A stretch of 64,000 nucleotides of DNA from Gemmatimonadota bacterium (lineage in GTDB: Bacteria > Latescibacterota > UBA2968 > GCA-2709665). The translations under genes were made by a program, and so were the position numbers. The stretch spans positions 62,001 to 126,000 of the forward strand of contig JAPPNU010000028.1 of NCBI GenBank assembly GCA_028873695.1, written 5' to 3'. Positions 18,116-27,284 of the stretch are shown here, piece by piece. The notes beneath the pieces are model-generated. The model searched no databases. It was not told the origin of the DNA and saw nothing but the letters and a program-made list of their open reading frames with translations. Each line of letters begins with the position of its first letter. Within the stretch, counting starts at the first letter, position 1.

Positions 18116-18204
18116 GGAGGCACCTGAATCATGATGAGGATATTCGTCAATTGGACGTCATGATCGTTCCCGCCGGGCACGTGTCCCGAACGGATACCGG
18201 ATCG

Positions 18205-20214
18205 TTAGTACCATTTGTGTACCACGTGGCCGTCCGGCTGGAACCAGATGGCGTCCACCACAACGCCCGCGGCCACGGACAGGATGTAGCCCACAAGCAT
18301 GCCGATGAAGAACGGTCTGGATTTCCGGTAAAAGGCGGCGCCGGCCAGCTTGAGCATGGTCAGCTTGACCAGCCACGCCACGAATATGGTCGCGCTGGTA
18401 AGCCTTGAGAGCGCCGTACCGGAAAGGGCGAAGCCGATGGGATGCAGCGGCCACCAGACGAAGCGGTACCGCATCAGATTCAGCAGCGCCATGGCGGCGG
18501 CCCCGGCGAAGAAGAACCAGTAGTTGACCGGTTCGATGGGGCTGTCCACGGCCTTGATGGAATTGGCAATGCCCTGAATCTGCCGGACTCCTGCGTGGAT
18601 GATCAGCCAGTTGGGCTGGATATTGTATCCGCCGATTGTGTAACCGAGCCAGACGGTGTAGAGCGTGGAGGTAACCATCCCCACCACGAACGCGGCGGAG
18701 ATGGCCCCGAAGAGCCGCCGTTTGCCGCCCGGCAGGAACTCCGCCAGGCGATTGATGTGGGTCATCGTACCCATGGTAAGGCCGCGGTAGTGGTTTACCG
18801 CGCGGGAGGACATGCTCAGCGCCATCTTGGTGTGCGCGGTGAACGTGTGGGAACCGCCGAGAAACCGGCTCAGGAGTCCCCACGCCGACGTGGGCGGGTT
18901 GAGGTAGACGACTCCGGAGTCCGCAAGCATCTTCGAAACGGTTGTATACACGACGAGCATGCACAGGATGAGGAGGACGATGACTTTCACCTGCATGCCG
19001 ATCCACCCCAGCCAGAGCGCCATGTAGAGACACCCGGCAATCAGGCCGATTACGGCGTGCCGGTACGAGAGCAGTTCGTTGCTGTCGTCGGGGGCCGGCC
19101 GATCGGGGTTGAAGGCTTTCCTGATGACGTCGCGCAGGTGGTGTCTTGCGACCCAGATCCCCCAGAGGGCGAAGGCCGTAAACCCTCCGGCCGTCTGCCA
19201 GATGTAACGGCCTCGACCGTAGTAGGGTGAGATGGCCGAGACGCCGAGTCCGCTGAGGATTCCGCCCTCGAGAATGAACAGGACGTCGAAAAACCAGAGG
19301 CTGAAGAGGATCTCGAGGCTGGCGAAGTAGGAGAAACAGATGACGACCGTACTCAGGAAGAAGAATCCGGGCGGGAAATCCCGCGAGAAAAAGAACCAGC
19401 GGGCGGAAGCGGTGGGGAAACGGGGGAACTGGGGATAGAACCAGGCAATCATGTTCCAGCCGAAAACGAACGTGGTGAGCATGAATCCCGCCCAGAACAC
19501 CTTGCCCTTCATGAATTCCGGGAACCATCGTCTCCCCGTTCCGCCCTGCGTGGTGAACTCGATGATAGGTTCCATCGCAGGGAAGACGAGCCGCTCGTAT
19601 TCGGACCACTGCTTTCGAAAGATGATGGAGAGACAGGCCGCGGCAAGTGCGACAGCGCAGAGAAAGGTGAACCACCAGAAGAGGGGCACGGCCCAGATGC
19701 CCCACGGAATGGACGCGCCCTGGGGCAGACCCTCGTAGAACCAGGCCATCGCGTTGCCTTCGTTTTCCGGAATCAGCCATCCCGGCAGATACGGATGAAG
19801 GTAACGCGCCCATTCGTTCTCCTGGGTAACGAAATAGTGCGGCGCGACCATAATTCCCACGAGGTAGCCGCTGATCCCGTAGGTAGGCCCCAGAGAACTG
19901 ATGAATCCCATGCAGAAAATGGTGATCCATTCGGAGGAGGAGAACAGAAACCGCCGGCCGAACCTGTAGGCCAGCATCGAACAGACGATGATTGACAGCA
20001 GCGTCAGGATCAGGTTGCCCATGGGCATGTGGCTGTACGCCATGAACGACGCGTGGAGGATGTAGCGCACCGTGTCGCCCAGGATACCGATGGCCACCGA
20101 GAGCAGGAGACCGTAGACGATGGACCTGACGGTCACGCCGCGATCCTTCACTGCTTCCCGGCCGGGGGCGGAACCGGTATCGGTGTTCGTTGATTTCGCC
20201 GATGGCATTGACAT
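18205..20214 (-). CDS. DUF6785/DUF6784-type polytopic membrane protein
   Basis: This 669-residue multi-pass inner-membrane protein has about 14 hydrophobic segments starting near residue 30. The N-terminal half carries GPTYGISGYLVGIMVAPHYF and the AMAWFYEGLPQGA segment, typical of DUF6785 proteins found in uncultured environmental bacteria. The C-terminal half (from about 500, HINRLAEFLPGG onward) matches the DUF6784 pattern. Distant similarity to oligopeptide-transporter-type carriers has been suggested for such proteins; the substrate is unknown. It lies 89 bp upstream of the M28/FtsX gene on the same strand, so the two may be co-transcribed. Confidence 0.8.
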   Translation of the reverse strand: MSMPSAKSTNTDTGSAPGREAVKDRGVTVRSIVYGLLLSVAIGILGDTVRYILHASFMAYSHMPMGNLILTLLSIIVCSMLAYRFGRRFLFSSSEWITIFCMGFISSLGPTYGISGYLVGIMVAPHYFVTQENEWARYLHPYLPGWLIPENEGNAMAWFYEGLPQGASIPWGIWAVPLFWWFTFLCAVALAAACLSIIFRKQWSEYERLVFPAMEPIIEFTTQGGTGRRWFPEFMKGKVFWAGFMLTTFVFGWNMIAWFYPQFPRFPTASARWFFFSRDFPPGFFFLSTVVICFSYFASLEILFSLWFFDVLFILEGGILSGLGVSAISPYYGRGRYIWQTAGGFTAFALWGIWVARHHLRDVIRKAFNPDRPAPDDSNELLSYRHAVIGLIAGCLYMALWLGWIGMQVKVIVLLILCMLVVYTTVSKMLADSGVVYLNPPTSAWGLLSRFLGGSHTFTAHTKMALSMSSRAVNHYRGLTMGTMTHINRLAEFLPGGKRRLFGAISAAFVVGMVTSTLYTVWLGYTIGGYNIQPNWLIIHAGVRQIQGIANSIKAVDSPIEPVNYWFFFAGAAAMALLNLMRYRFVWWPLHPIGFALSGTALSRLTSATIFVAWLVKLTMLKLAGAAFYRKSRPFFIGMLVGYILSVAAGVVVDAIWFQPDGHVVHKWY

Positions 20215-20310
20215 GGATTGCCGTTTCCTCTAACGATATTGCGCGGGCCAGGCGTCCCGCGCGGAAGCGGTCGCCGGTCTCCGGCTGTCAAAATCCCGCG
20301 GCCGGACAGC

Positions 20311-21330
20311 TCAGAAGGGGTCGGTTCCACCGGCTTCCGCGGGCGCGGTAACGAGAGGGTTCAGCGCGGTCGCCCTTTGAAGACTGGCCGCGGCGAGGCT
20401 GTCCCTCCCCGACAGGACGTAGTAATGCGAAAGGGTCTGAAAGCGTTCCGCCGTCGGATTCTCAGCGGCATTGCGTTCCAGATAGCGAATGCGCGCGGCC
20501 AGTCTGCTCTGGCGTTCGAAGACAGCCAGCTGAGCCCCGGCCTCCCGGTCAAGCCCGAGGGCGAGCAGGGACTGACCCGTCAGATATCGCACGCGAGCGT
20601 GGTAAGGATCCACAACGACAGCCCGTCGAAGACGGGACAATGCCGCGCGCGGGCGTTTCGCCTGGAGTTCGGCGCTTGCGGCGTCACAGAGCAGATCGAC
20701 GTCTCCCGGGGTGTCCTCCAGGGCCTGCCGGAAGCAGGCGGCGGACGAATCGAGGTCGCCGCGGCCGAAGTGAACGCGTCCCAGGCCGGCAAGCGTTCGG
20801 CCGCGGTCGCCGGCGAGGGCCCAGGCCCGCCGGAAACAGGATTCCGCGCTGTCGAGATTACCGCCCGCGAGGTAGAATTCTGCCAGTTCCAGGGCGTGCG
20901 CGGGGTTGTCCGGCATCCCCTCGACGGCTCTCAGATAGGCGGCCTCAGCCTCCCGGTCCGACCGTGCGTTGCGAAGGGCGCGCGCGTATCTCATCCACTC
21001 CTTCGGGCTCGACACGAAGGGCGAAATCGCCTCGAGGGTCTTCTTCGCTTCGGAAAACCGTCCCCTTGCGGCCAGGAGATCCGCGAGACCGTACCTGGCG
21101 CGCACGGACGGAGCGTGGATGGCGATGGATTCACGGTACGACGCCATCGCGCTTTCGTCGTCTCCGTGTTTCAATGCGGTCTCGGCGCGCACGCAGAGAT
21201 CGGCGGCCCGCTGTTCCGGAGTCCCGGACGCCGGCCGAAACCAGACGAATGCCAGCGCCGCCGGAAGCAGCACGGCCAGCGGCCTATAGCTCCGTACCGC
21301 AGTACTGACAATATTTCGCATCGGGATCAC
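20311..21330 (-). CDS. TPR-repeat protein with N-terminal membrane anchor
   Basis: This 339-residue protein has a short basic start, one hydrophobic segment (about residues 17-30, LAVLLPAALAFVWF) and then about seven tetratricopeptide repeats, for example SAESCFRRAWALAGDRG and LDSSAACFRQALEDTPGD. It is probably anchored in the inner membrane with the repeats outside the cytoplasm, acting as a binding scaffold. Its start overlaps the end of the potassium-channel gene by 47 bp, or 38 bp if the in-frame ATG at 21321 is used, which indicates co-translation. Confidence 0.82.
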   Translation of the reverse strand: MIPMRNIVSTAVRSYRPLAVLLPAALAFVWFRPASGTPEQRAADLCVRAETALKHGDDESAMASYRESIAIHAPSVRARYGLADLLAARGRFSEAKKTLEAISPFVSSPKEWMRYARALRNARSDREAEAAYLRAVEGMPDNPAHALELAEFYLAGGNLDSAESCFRRAWALAGDRGRTLAGLGRVHFGRGDLDSSAACFRQALEDTPGDVDLLCDAASAELQAKRPRAALSRLRRAVVVDPYHARVRYLTGQSLLALGLDREAGAQLAVFERQSRLAARIRYLERNAAENPTAERFQTLSHYYVLSGRDSLAAASLQRATALNPLVTAPAEAGGTDPF

Positions 21331-22159
21331 GGGCCTCGGCGTTGCATTCCGAACAGGACCGGGCGACTCGCCTGGTTCTCATGGCCTGCGAGATTTCAAC
21401 CGACAGGATTCCGGTGGGCACGGCGATAATGCTGTACCCCAGCAACATCACGATGGTCGCAAGCATCTGTCCCGGCGCGGTCTTGGGAGAAATATCGCCG
21501 TATCCAACCGTGGTGATCGTCACGATGGCCCAGTAAATGCTTCGAGGAATGCTGGTAAAGCCGTTTTCGGGTTTTTCGATCACGTACATCAGCGAGCCCA
21601 GGATGACAACCGCCGTCATTACCGTAAGCACAAAAACCGCAACCTTTCGGTAACTCGACTGAATCGCCCGGAGCATCATCCGCGCCGCTGCCAGGTACTG
21701 AACCAGTTTGAGTACGCGAAAAACGCGGAGCACGCGGAGGACGCGTATGACAACCAGGTAATGACTGCCGGGCAGGAGCACATCGATATAGGTGGGAAGG
21801 ATAGCGAGAAGGTCGACAATGCCGAAAAAGGACGTCGCATATCGCAATCGGCGGCCGGCGCAGACAAGCCGAAAAATATACTCGAGCGTGAAAATGAGCG
21901 TAAAGAACCACTCAAGGCCGTAAAGAAGGTCACCGTGGATCTGCCGGACAGCGTCGACGCTGTCCAGCATCACGGTCAGGACACTCAAAATGATGGTGAA
22001 AATGAGAACGAGTGCGAAACGGCGCCCCTCAGGTGTCTCCGAATCGAACATGATGTACCGGAGACGCAGACGCCATCCGGAGACCGGCCGGCCGCCGATT
22101 TGTTCGTGTGTCATTTGCATTTCAGGGACTGATGTCCTGTCCCGGGAATCCCTCACCAT
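21284..22159 (-). CDS. Voltage-gated potassium channel with C-terminal zinc ribbon
   Basis: This six-helix Kv-type ion channel subunit of up to 291 residues has helices S1-S3 at residues about 48-125. The S4 voltage sensor, with regularly spaced arginines, is at 139-151 (RVLRVLRVFRVLK). The pore loop has the selectivity filter TTVGYGD (216-222), followed by S6. After S6 comes a CxxC...CxxC zinc ribbon (C269, C272, C284, C287). The channel would let K+ flow through the inner membrane as a tetramer. The start is uncertain: ATG 22159, 22120 and 22114 are possible and none has a strong ribosome-binding site. Confidence 0.88.
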   Translation of the reverse strand: MVRDSRDRTSVPEMQMTHEQIGGRPVSGWRLRLRYIMFDSETPEGRRFALVLIFTIILSVLTVMLDSVDAVRQIHGDLLYGLEWFFTLIFTLEYIFRLVCAGRRLRYATSFFGIVDLLAILPTYIDVLLPGSHYLVVIRVLRVLRVFRVLKLVQYLAAARMMLRAIQSSYRKVAVFVLTVMTAVVILGSLMYVIEKPENGFTSIPRSIYWAIVTITTVGYGDISPKTAPGQMLATIVMLLGYSIIAVPTGILSVEISQAMRTRRVARSCSECNAEARDPDAKYCQYCGTEL

Positions 22160-22234
22160 TCGACCGCGCGGATCGCCGAATTATGGTTTGAGGTTGACCC
22201 GGGGCCCGGAATGGCGCCTCAGGTCAGTCGCCCG

Positions 22235-23026
22235 TCAGTAACGGACGTCCACAAGCCAGGCCTCTTTGGGATGGGATTCCCAGCGTTTTCTCAGGGCCGT
22301 CTCGTTAGGGCTGAACCGCCCGCCGAACGCGATGCCGCCGTGGGAGATATTCACGCTCACGGCGACGCTGTCGCCGGCGGGCACCCAGTGGGGTGTGAGC
22401 AACTGGTTCCAGAGCAAATCGCCCTTTTCCATCCTGTAGGAAAGAATGTCGCCGGGGTCGTGATCCGGCGGGCCGTTCGGTCCTCTGAGCGCCTCGCGAT
22501 TGTTGACGGCGTCGTGGAGGGGTGCGTATTTGTAGGGATCCTTGAATGCATTGAAGTATTTTACACCCCAGACCTGCCACGCCACGACGTGCGAGGTATC
22601 CATGTGGTATGACGAACTGCAGTTCCTTCCGGAAATGAAAATGATGGGATAACAACGTTGCCAGGTAAATCCGTTCGACGCCAGAAAGGTGCGCCAGGGA
22701 ATCATGACCTTTTTCTGGAAATCCCGCAGAAACTGACCCTCGCCGTAGAAATTCTGCAGGTGAAAGTGGGCCAGTGAGAAGGGGCGGTCGATGACGTCGG
22801 CGACGGGTAGCGTTTTGAATTCCTCAACCCGTGCTTTTTTCTCATCTTCTGAGTCGTCGCCTGGAATGTTGATCCGTGCCTGGCCGTCCCTTCGAAGGAT
22901 GTCCACGATTTCGTCCGCGGGCGGAAACGCCATGTCAAAACGGAAGAACTCGGGGTCGATCAGGAAATTCTGAAGGCCGTTCCAGCGATGCTTCAGTTCG
23001 TCTTCGGTCCGGACGATGATCTGCAT
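22235..23026 (-). CDS. JmjC/cupin-like putative Fe(II)/2-oxoglutarate oxygenase
   Basis: This 263-residue protein has a double-stranded beta-helix pattern. The metal triad is likely H141 and D143 (SYHMDTSHVVAW) with H213 (LTPHWVPAGDS), spaced as in JmjC-like and cupin_8 proteins. The preceding SSSYHMD and the following WGVKYFNAFKDP resemble the strands around the HxD motif. It is predicted to hydroxylate an unknown small molecule or protein. It is 25 bp downstream of the HEAT-repeat gene on the same strand. A phytanoyl-CoA-dioxygenase-like assignment is a less likely alternative. Confidence 0.65.
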   Translation of the reverse strand: MQIIVRTEDELKHRWNGLQNFLIDPEFFRFDMAFPPADEIVDILRRDGQARINIPGDDSEDEKKARVEEFKTLPVADVIDRPFSLAHFHLQNFYGEGQFLRDFQKKVMIPWRTFLASNGFTWQRCYPIIFISGRNCSSSYHMDTSHVVAWQVWGVKYFNAFKDPYKYAPLHDAVNNREALRGPNGPPDHDPGDILSYRMEKGDLLWNQLLTPHWVPAGDSVAVSVNISHGGIAFGGRFSPNETALRKRWESHPKEAWLVDVRY

Positions 23027-23051
23027 GCTTCCTCCTGTTCACGCGCTGAAC

Positions 23052-23594
23052 TCAACCTGCGCAGCACTCGCAGGCGAGACCGAATCGCATCTGGTCGCCG
23101 TCCGGAATCTCAATCCCAAAGTCGGTCTTGACGAATACGTCCGTTGAGCCGCAAAAGTCGCATTTCCCGCGTCCGCGTCTGCCGGTCCGCGCATCCGCCT
23201 GAAGTGCAGATTCCGCGGGGGCCCCGCGGGCTTTCAGATAGGCGGCGGCCTGGCGACGGATCCCCTTGTCGGTGTCTTTTTCCACCGCGCGTTCGAATAT
23301 GACGCCAAGAGCCGGGTCGTCCGGACGCCCGCCGTCTTCGAGGGTGTGCCACGCGGCTTTGCGCACGCGCAGATCGGGGTCTTCGAGCATGCGGTATAGC
23401 GCCTGCCACACGTCCTCCCGGCGGCGTCTGATATGGCAGGGGCAGAGGAATCTGGCGGCGGTTTCCCGATCTTTCGGGTCGTTGCTGCGGGAGAGGCCTA
23501 TGAGTTTCCCGATGTTTCCGCCGTTGATGCGCGCCTCTCCGATCCTGAACGCCCGCTTCTGATATTTGTTCTGCCCGAGCTTCTTCCGGCTCAA
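23052..23594 (-). CDS. HEAT-repeat protein with cysteine clusters
   Basis: This basic protein of 180 residues has two to three HEAT-like helical repeats in the centre, with DPDLRVRKAAWHTLEDGG (about residues 72-90) the clearest unit. There is a CPCH cluster near residue 51 and a C-terminal CDFCG...CECC pair (about 145-179) that could bind zinc. The start is a TTG with GGAG 5 nt upstream. No catalytic motif is visible; a scaffold or nucleic-acid-binding role is possible but unproven. Confidence 0.6.
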   Translation of the reverse strand: MSRKKLGQNKYQKRAFRIGEARINGGNIGKLIGLSRSNDPKDRETAARFLCPCHIRRRREDVWQALYRMLEDPDLRVRKAAWHTLEDGGRPDDPALGVIFERAVEKDTDKGIRRQAAAYLKARGAPAESALQADARTGRRGRGKCDFCGSTDVFVKTDFGIEIPDGDQMRFGLACECCAG

Positions 23595-23916
23595 GGCTGC
23601 TCCAGTGCAACGTTCCGGCTCGGACCTCTTCCTTCCGAGCGCCTGCCGGATCGTTCGAAGAGTGGGAGCGATTAACGATAATTGCGGCTACAATATAACA
23701 TATGGCGCATCAATTTCAAAATTCTGTTCGCCGGGCAAAAGCCGGAGGAATTCACACGCGTATCTCGTCAGTAAAGGATAACCCTTGCCGGTGAATCTGA
23801 AGCGGCCCGGGTTTCGAGGTACGCCGCGACGCGCGCGGAAACGGGCCGCCGGAATGACGTCGGCCGCCGCGTTCGCAGCAGTCGTCGTCTCACCCCTGGA
23901 GAAGGAGCCTGTTGCA
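23595..23916. other. Divergent intergenic region, no gene seen
   Basis: These 322 bp separate the minus-strand HEAT gene from the plus-strand amidohydrolase. They contain an AT-rich core near 23670-23705 (TACAATATAAC) that could hold promoter elements in either direction, but I could not fit a convincing -35/-10 pair. A longer in-frame upstream extension of the amidohydrolase from 23785 exists; I do not think it is translated. Confidence 0.4.
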
Positions 23917-25182
23917 ATGGAAAGCGTTTCGAAGGACGATCGGTTGGATTTGCTGTTGAAGGACGGGTACGTCATCGATCCCGCGAACGACGTCGAAGGA
24001 ATTCTCGACGTGGGCATTCGGGACGGAACGATCGCCGAGGTCTCGGAAGATATCGTCGGTAGCCGGGCGGAACACGTCATCGACGTCTCCGGCCTGCTGG
24101 TCACGCCGGGGCTGGTGGACATTCACGTCCACGCGTACGACACCCGGCTGGACCCGGGGCCGGGGAAATTCACAGGCAGCCTGAACGCGGATGCGCATTT
24201 TCTGAGCGACGGCGTGACGACCTGCGTGGATACCGGTACGGCAGGACGTGACGAAATATTGCATTTCAGACAGACCGTCATGGAGAAGAGGATCTGCCGG
24301 ATATTGGCCTATGTGAACGTCTCGGCGCCGGGAATGGGGAGTTCGGAACAGGATATCCGCACGTTCGACGCGGCCGGCGCCGCATCGGCCGCGTTGGACC
24401 ACAGGGACGTGGTCGTCGGCATCAAGACCGCACACTACTGGCCGCGAGGGCCGTTCGACGCCGACCATCCTCCCTGGGCATCCGTGGAGAGGGCGGTGGA
24501 GGCCGGCGACCTGTGCGGGATGCCGGTGATGGTCGACTTCTGGCCCCGGCCGCCGCAGCGGTCCTACCCGGAACTGATTCTCCGCAAGCTGCGTCCGGCC
24601 GACATTCACACGCACGTATTCGCCCGGCAGTTTCCCGTCGTCGACGCGCACGGCAAGGTGCGGGACTACATGTTCGAGGCCAGGGAACGCGGCGTCTGGT
24701 TCGATCTCGGCCACGGCGCGGCCAGTTTCTGGTACCGCAACGGCGTGCCCGCGATAGCCGGCGGGTTTCCGCCGGACTCGATCAGTACGGACCTGCATAC
24801 CGGAAACATCCGGGGGTCCGTGGTCAGCATGACCGACACGATGTCCAAATGCCTTCTGATGGGAATGTCGTTGCGGGAGGTGATCTACCGGTCGACGGCG
24901 ACGCCGGCGCGGGCAATTCGACGGCCGGACCTGGGCACGCTGGCGGTTGGCGCCGAGGCCGACGTCGCGGTGCTTGCCCGCCTCGTGGGTGCGTCTTCCT
25001 TCCGGGATTGCGGCTGGGGACGGATGGACGGGAACGAGCGCCTGGCGTGCAAACTGACGGTCCGAAAGGGTGAGGTGGTATGGGACAGCGACGCCCTGAC
25101 CGTCGCGGCGTGGCAGGACCTGCCCGACGACTACTGGGAGACGACGATCGTGCCGGTACCGATCCAGCGACACTGGCGTTGA
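23917..25182 (+). CDS. Amidohydrolase/deacetylase-family metallohydrolase
   Basis: This 421-residue protein is related to dihydroorotase and deacetylases, with an N-terminal beta-sandwich strand (LLLKDGYVIDPANDVEG), the metal motif VDIHVHAYD near residue 67, and a lysine in VVGIKTAHYW near residue 170 that is likely carboxylated to bridge two metals. A late SISTDLHTGN holds the catalytic Asp. ATG 23917 is preceded by GAAGGAG at 9 nt. Bacterial members act on N-acyl amino acids or selenocysteine-related substrates; the true substrate here is unknown. A GC-rich hairpin follows, and the convergent neighbour is an enolase-superfamily dehydratase. Confidence 0.85.
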   Translation: MESVSKDDRLDLLLKDGYVIDPANDVEGILDVGIRDGTIAEVSEDIVGSRAEHVIDVSGLLVTPGLVDIHVHAYDTRLDPGPGKFTGSLNADAHFLSDGVTTCVDTGTAGRDEILHFRQTVMEKRICRILAYVNVSAPGMGSSEQDIRTFDAAGAASAALDHRDVVVGIKTAHYWPRGPFDADHPPWASVERAVEAGDLCGMPVMVDFWPRPPQRSYPELILRKLRPADIHTHVFARQFPVVDAHGKVRDYMFEARERGVWFDLGHGAASFWYRNGVPAIAGGFPPDSISTDLHTGNIRGSVVSMTDTMSKCLLMGMSLREVIYRSTATPARAIRRPDLGTLAVGAEADVAVLARLVGASSFRDCGWGRMDGNERLACKLTVRKGEVVWDSDALTVAAWQDLPDDYWETTIVPVPIQRHWR

Positions 25183-25200
25183 ATGGCAATGTACCGGCCA

Positions 25201-25241
25201 AACGCCGGGGGGGCCGCCCGCCTGCGCCCCGGTCCGGCGTT
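25201..25241. terminator. GC-rich hairpin between convergent genes
   Basis: AACGCCGG (25201-25208) and CCGGCGTT (25234-25241) form a perfect 8-bp stem whose 25-nt loop contains further G/C pairing (GGGGG with CCCC). It lies exactly between the convergent amidohydrolase and dehydratase genes and may terminate both transcripts, but no U-tract follows on either strand. Confidence 0.4.
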
Positions 25242-25262
25242 CATCGGAAGAACCGGCCGCGC

Positions 25263-26405
25263 CTACCAGTCGGCTACGCTCCCGTCGGACTCGTATGTGT
25301 ATTCGCCGCCGAGTTCCTCCGTGTACCGGCACGCTCTTCGGACTTCGCGTTCATCGAGTTCAATGCCCAGTCCGGGTTCGGAGGGGAGCGGAACGTGTCC
25401 GTCCTCGACCCTCCATGGGGTCTGCAGCAGCCCTTCCCCAAGGCACGCGTCGACCTGCTCCTGAATCAGAAAGTTGGGCGCGACGGCGTCGACGTGCAGG
25501 CATGACGTGAAGGCGACGGGTCCGATGGCGCAATGGGGCATGACGTGCATATAGTAGACTTCGGCCATGTTTGCGATTCTGAGGGTTTCGGAAATGCCTC
25601 CGGCGTGTGAAACGTCCGGCTGGATGTAGGCTGCGGCCTGATTCTCGAAGATCCTGCGGAATTCCCATCTGCTGAGCAGCCGCTCACCGGTGGCGATTGG
25701 AAAGGGGACCCGGTCTGAAACGCGCTTCAGGGCGTCCACGTTCTCCTGCGGGACGGGTTCTTCCACGAACATCGGGCGCATCCCCTTGAGTTCGTGGCAG
25801 ATTTCAGTCGCCAGCGCCGGCGTCATCTTGCCATGGAAGTCGAAACACAGCTCCACGTCGGTACCGACCCACTCCCGCATCAGGTACGCCCTGCGGACGA
25901 ATTCATCGATCACTGCGGGGGGTTCATGGCCCCGCCACTTGCCTCCAGGCCCTGTCTTGAAAGCCCTATAGCCTCCTGTTTTCAGGAGGCTGTCCAGGCG
26001 TTTTCGTGAAGCGGCCTGTTCCGCTTCCGAAAGCCCGCCGATTCCCCAGTGCGCATAGACCCGGATCCTGTCACGGACCGGCCCGCCAAGCAACCGGTAC
26101 ACGGGCGTGCCATGGTATTTGCCGGCGATGTCCCAGAGCGCCTGGTCGATCCCCGACAGGGCGGTCATGAGGACAGCGCCTCCCCGGTAGAACGCGGAAC
26201 GGTAGATATGCTGCCAGTGGTGCTGGATTCTGAACGGGTCTTTGCCGGAGAGGTAGGTCGCCAGTTCCTCGATAGCGGCCATCGTGCTTCCGGGCCTGCC
26301 TTCCAGCGTGGTTTCCCCCCATCCCGCGAGACCGTTGTCGGTCGTGATTTTCAGAAGGCGGGTGCGGGGCCGGGGAAAGAACTGTTCGATGCGATCGATT
26401 TTCAT
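25263..26405 (-). CDS. Mandelate racemase/muconate lactonizing enzyme-family dehydratase
   Basis: This 380-residue enolase-superfamily enzyme, closest in layout to D-galactonate or related sugar-acid dehydratases, has an N-terminal capping domain (residues about 1-120) and a barrel. Metal ligands are the Asp of CFDFHGK (about 195), the Glu of VEEPVPQEN (about 221) and the Glu of ATGERLLSRWEF (about 247). QPDVSHAGG (about 267) provides the Asp of the His-Asp dyad. It likely removes water from a sugar acid to give a 2-keto-3-deoxy acid, which the aldolases at 8.3-10.1 kb could then split. The assignment of dgoD itself is not secure. Confidence 0.85.
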   Translation of the reverse strand: MKIDRIEQFFPRPRTRLLKITTDNGLAGWGETTLEGRPGSTMAAIEELATYLSGKDPFRIQHHWQHIYRSAFYRGGAVLMTALSGIDQALWDIAGKYHGTPVYRLLGGPVRDRIRVYAHWGIGGLSEAEQAASRKRLDSLLKTGGYRAFKTGPGGKWRGHEPPAVIDEFVRRAYLMREWVGTDVELCFDFHGKMTPALATEICHELKGMRPMFVEEPVPQENVDALKRVSDRVPFPIATGERLLSRWEFRRIFENQAAAYIQPDVSHAGGISETLRIANMAEVYYMHVMPHCAIGPVAFTSCLHVDAVAPNFLIQEQVDACLGEGLLQTPWRVEDGHVPLPSEPGLGIELDEREVRRACRYTEELGGEYTYESDGSVADW

Positions 26406-26443
26406 AAGGGTTTCCTTCAGGACGACTTCTTACGTCCATCCCT

Positions 26444-27124
26444 TCAGTCGAGGCAGTCCAGGGTTGCGAGACAAGCGCGTGTGTGGGGAATGGGATCAGG
26501 CATACCGGCCCGGAGTTGTACGCGGGTGTCCTCGACAAGATGGTCCAGTTGATCCGGGGTGTCCACGTCGTACCAGGACGGCAGGATGCCGGCGGTAAGA
26601 CCCAGGGCCCGCACCCGTTCAAGCGTCTGGCCGAAAACGCGCTCCGTACTCCATTCGACGTCCTGGAAGATCTCGCGCAGGGGTCTTGCGAGGCCAACCA
26701 GATAGTACCCGCCATCCATGCTGGGACCGAGCACGACCTCGTGCCCGCGAAGGAGCTCGAACGCCCGGTCTACGTGGCGGGGCGGCAGCGAAGGCACGTC
26801 GGTCCCCATGATCACGACCCGCCCGGCGCCCAGTTCGAAACAGTGGCGGGCCGCCTGATGCATTCGTTCGCCGAGGTCGCCGCGGGCCTGCGGGAAAAGG
26901 AGCCAGCCCGGTCCGGCCAGATCGGAAAGAACGGCCTCGGACCCTGGCGGATCGCCGGCCACACAGCGCCTGTCTGCGGTTGCTTCTTTCGCGGCGTTTA
27001 CGGTGTCCAGGATGAATGCGCGATAGATTGCCGCAGCCTGATCCGGCGTGTACCGGGAATGCAGGCGGGTCTTGACCGCGCCCGGTTGGGGGTTCCTGGC
27101 AAAGACAACAAGATAGGTGCTCAC
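26444..27124 (-). CDS. DUF2064 / TIGR04282-family glycosyltransferase-like protein
   Basis: This 226-residue GT-A-fold protein begins at GTG 27124 with STYLVVFARNPQPGAVKTRL, the KTRL motif of nucleotide-sugar binding. It also has IMGTDVPSLPPRHVDRAFELL with the DxP-type metal site and LGPSMDGGYYLVGL. Family members act as small transferases or nucleotidyltransferases of unknown acceptor. A longer frame to 27304 would overlap gatB and is rejected. It lies 160 bp downstream of gatB and 38 bp upstream of the dehydratase gene. Confidence 0.82.
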   Translation of the reverse strand: MSTYLVVFARNPQPGAVKTRLHSRYTPDQAAAIYRAFILDTVNAAKEATADRRCVAGDPPGSEAVLSDLAGPGWLLFPQARGDLGERMHQAARHCFELGAGRVVIMGTDVPSLPPRHVDRAFELLRGHEVVLGPSMDGGYYLVGLARPLREIFQDVEWSTERVFGQTLERVRALGLTAGILPSWYDVDTPDQLDHLVEDTRVQLRAGMPDPIPHTRACLATLDCLD

Positions 27125-27284
27125 GGCTACCCGGGTTGACAGGGTTGTTCGACGCCGGGCGACGGGAAGTGCCGGACCGGATGGAACCTTCGAAAGAACC
27201 GGCGCCGCCCGGATCGCTGGCGGCGTTGTCAGGGCGATCCGTATTGCCCCTGTCTTCCGACGTCGGCCCCGCCCGGGGGTGGAC

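Noticed and set aside
18158..19930. A 590-codon minus-strand frame inside the DUF6785 gene
   Set aside because: It is out of frame with a protein that has clear membrane helices, and it has shadow composition.
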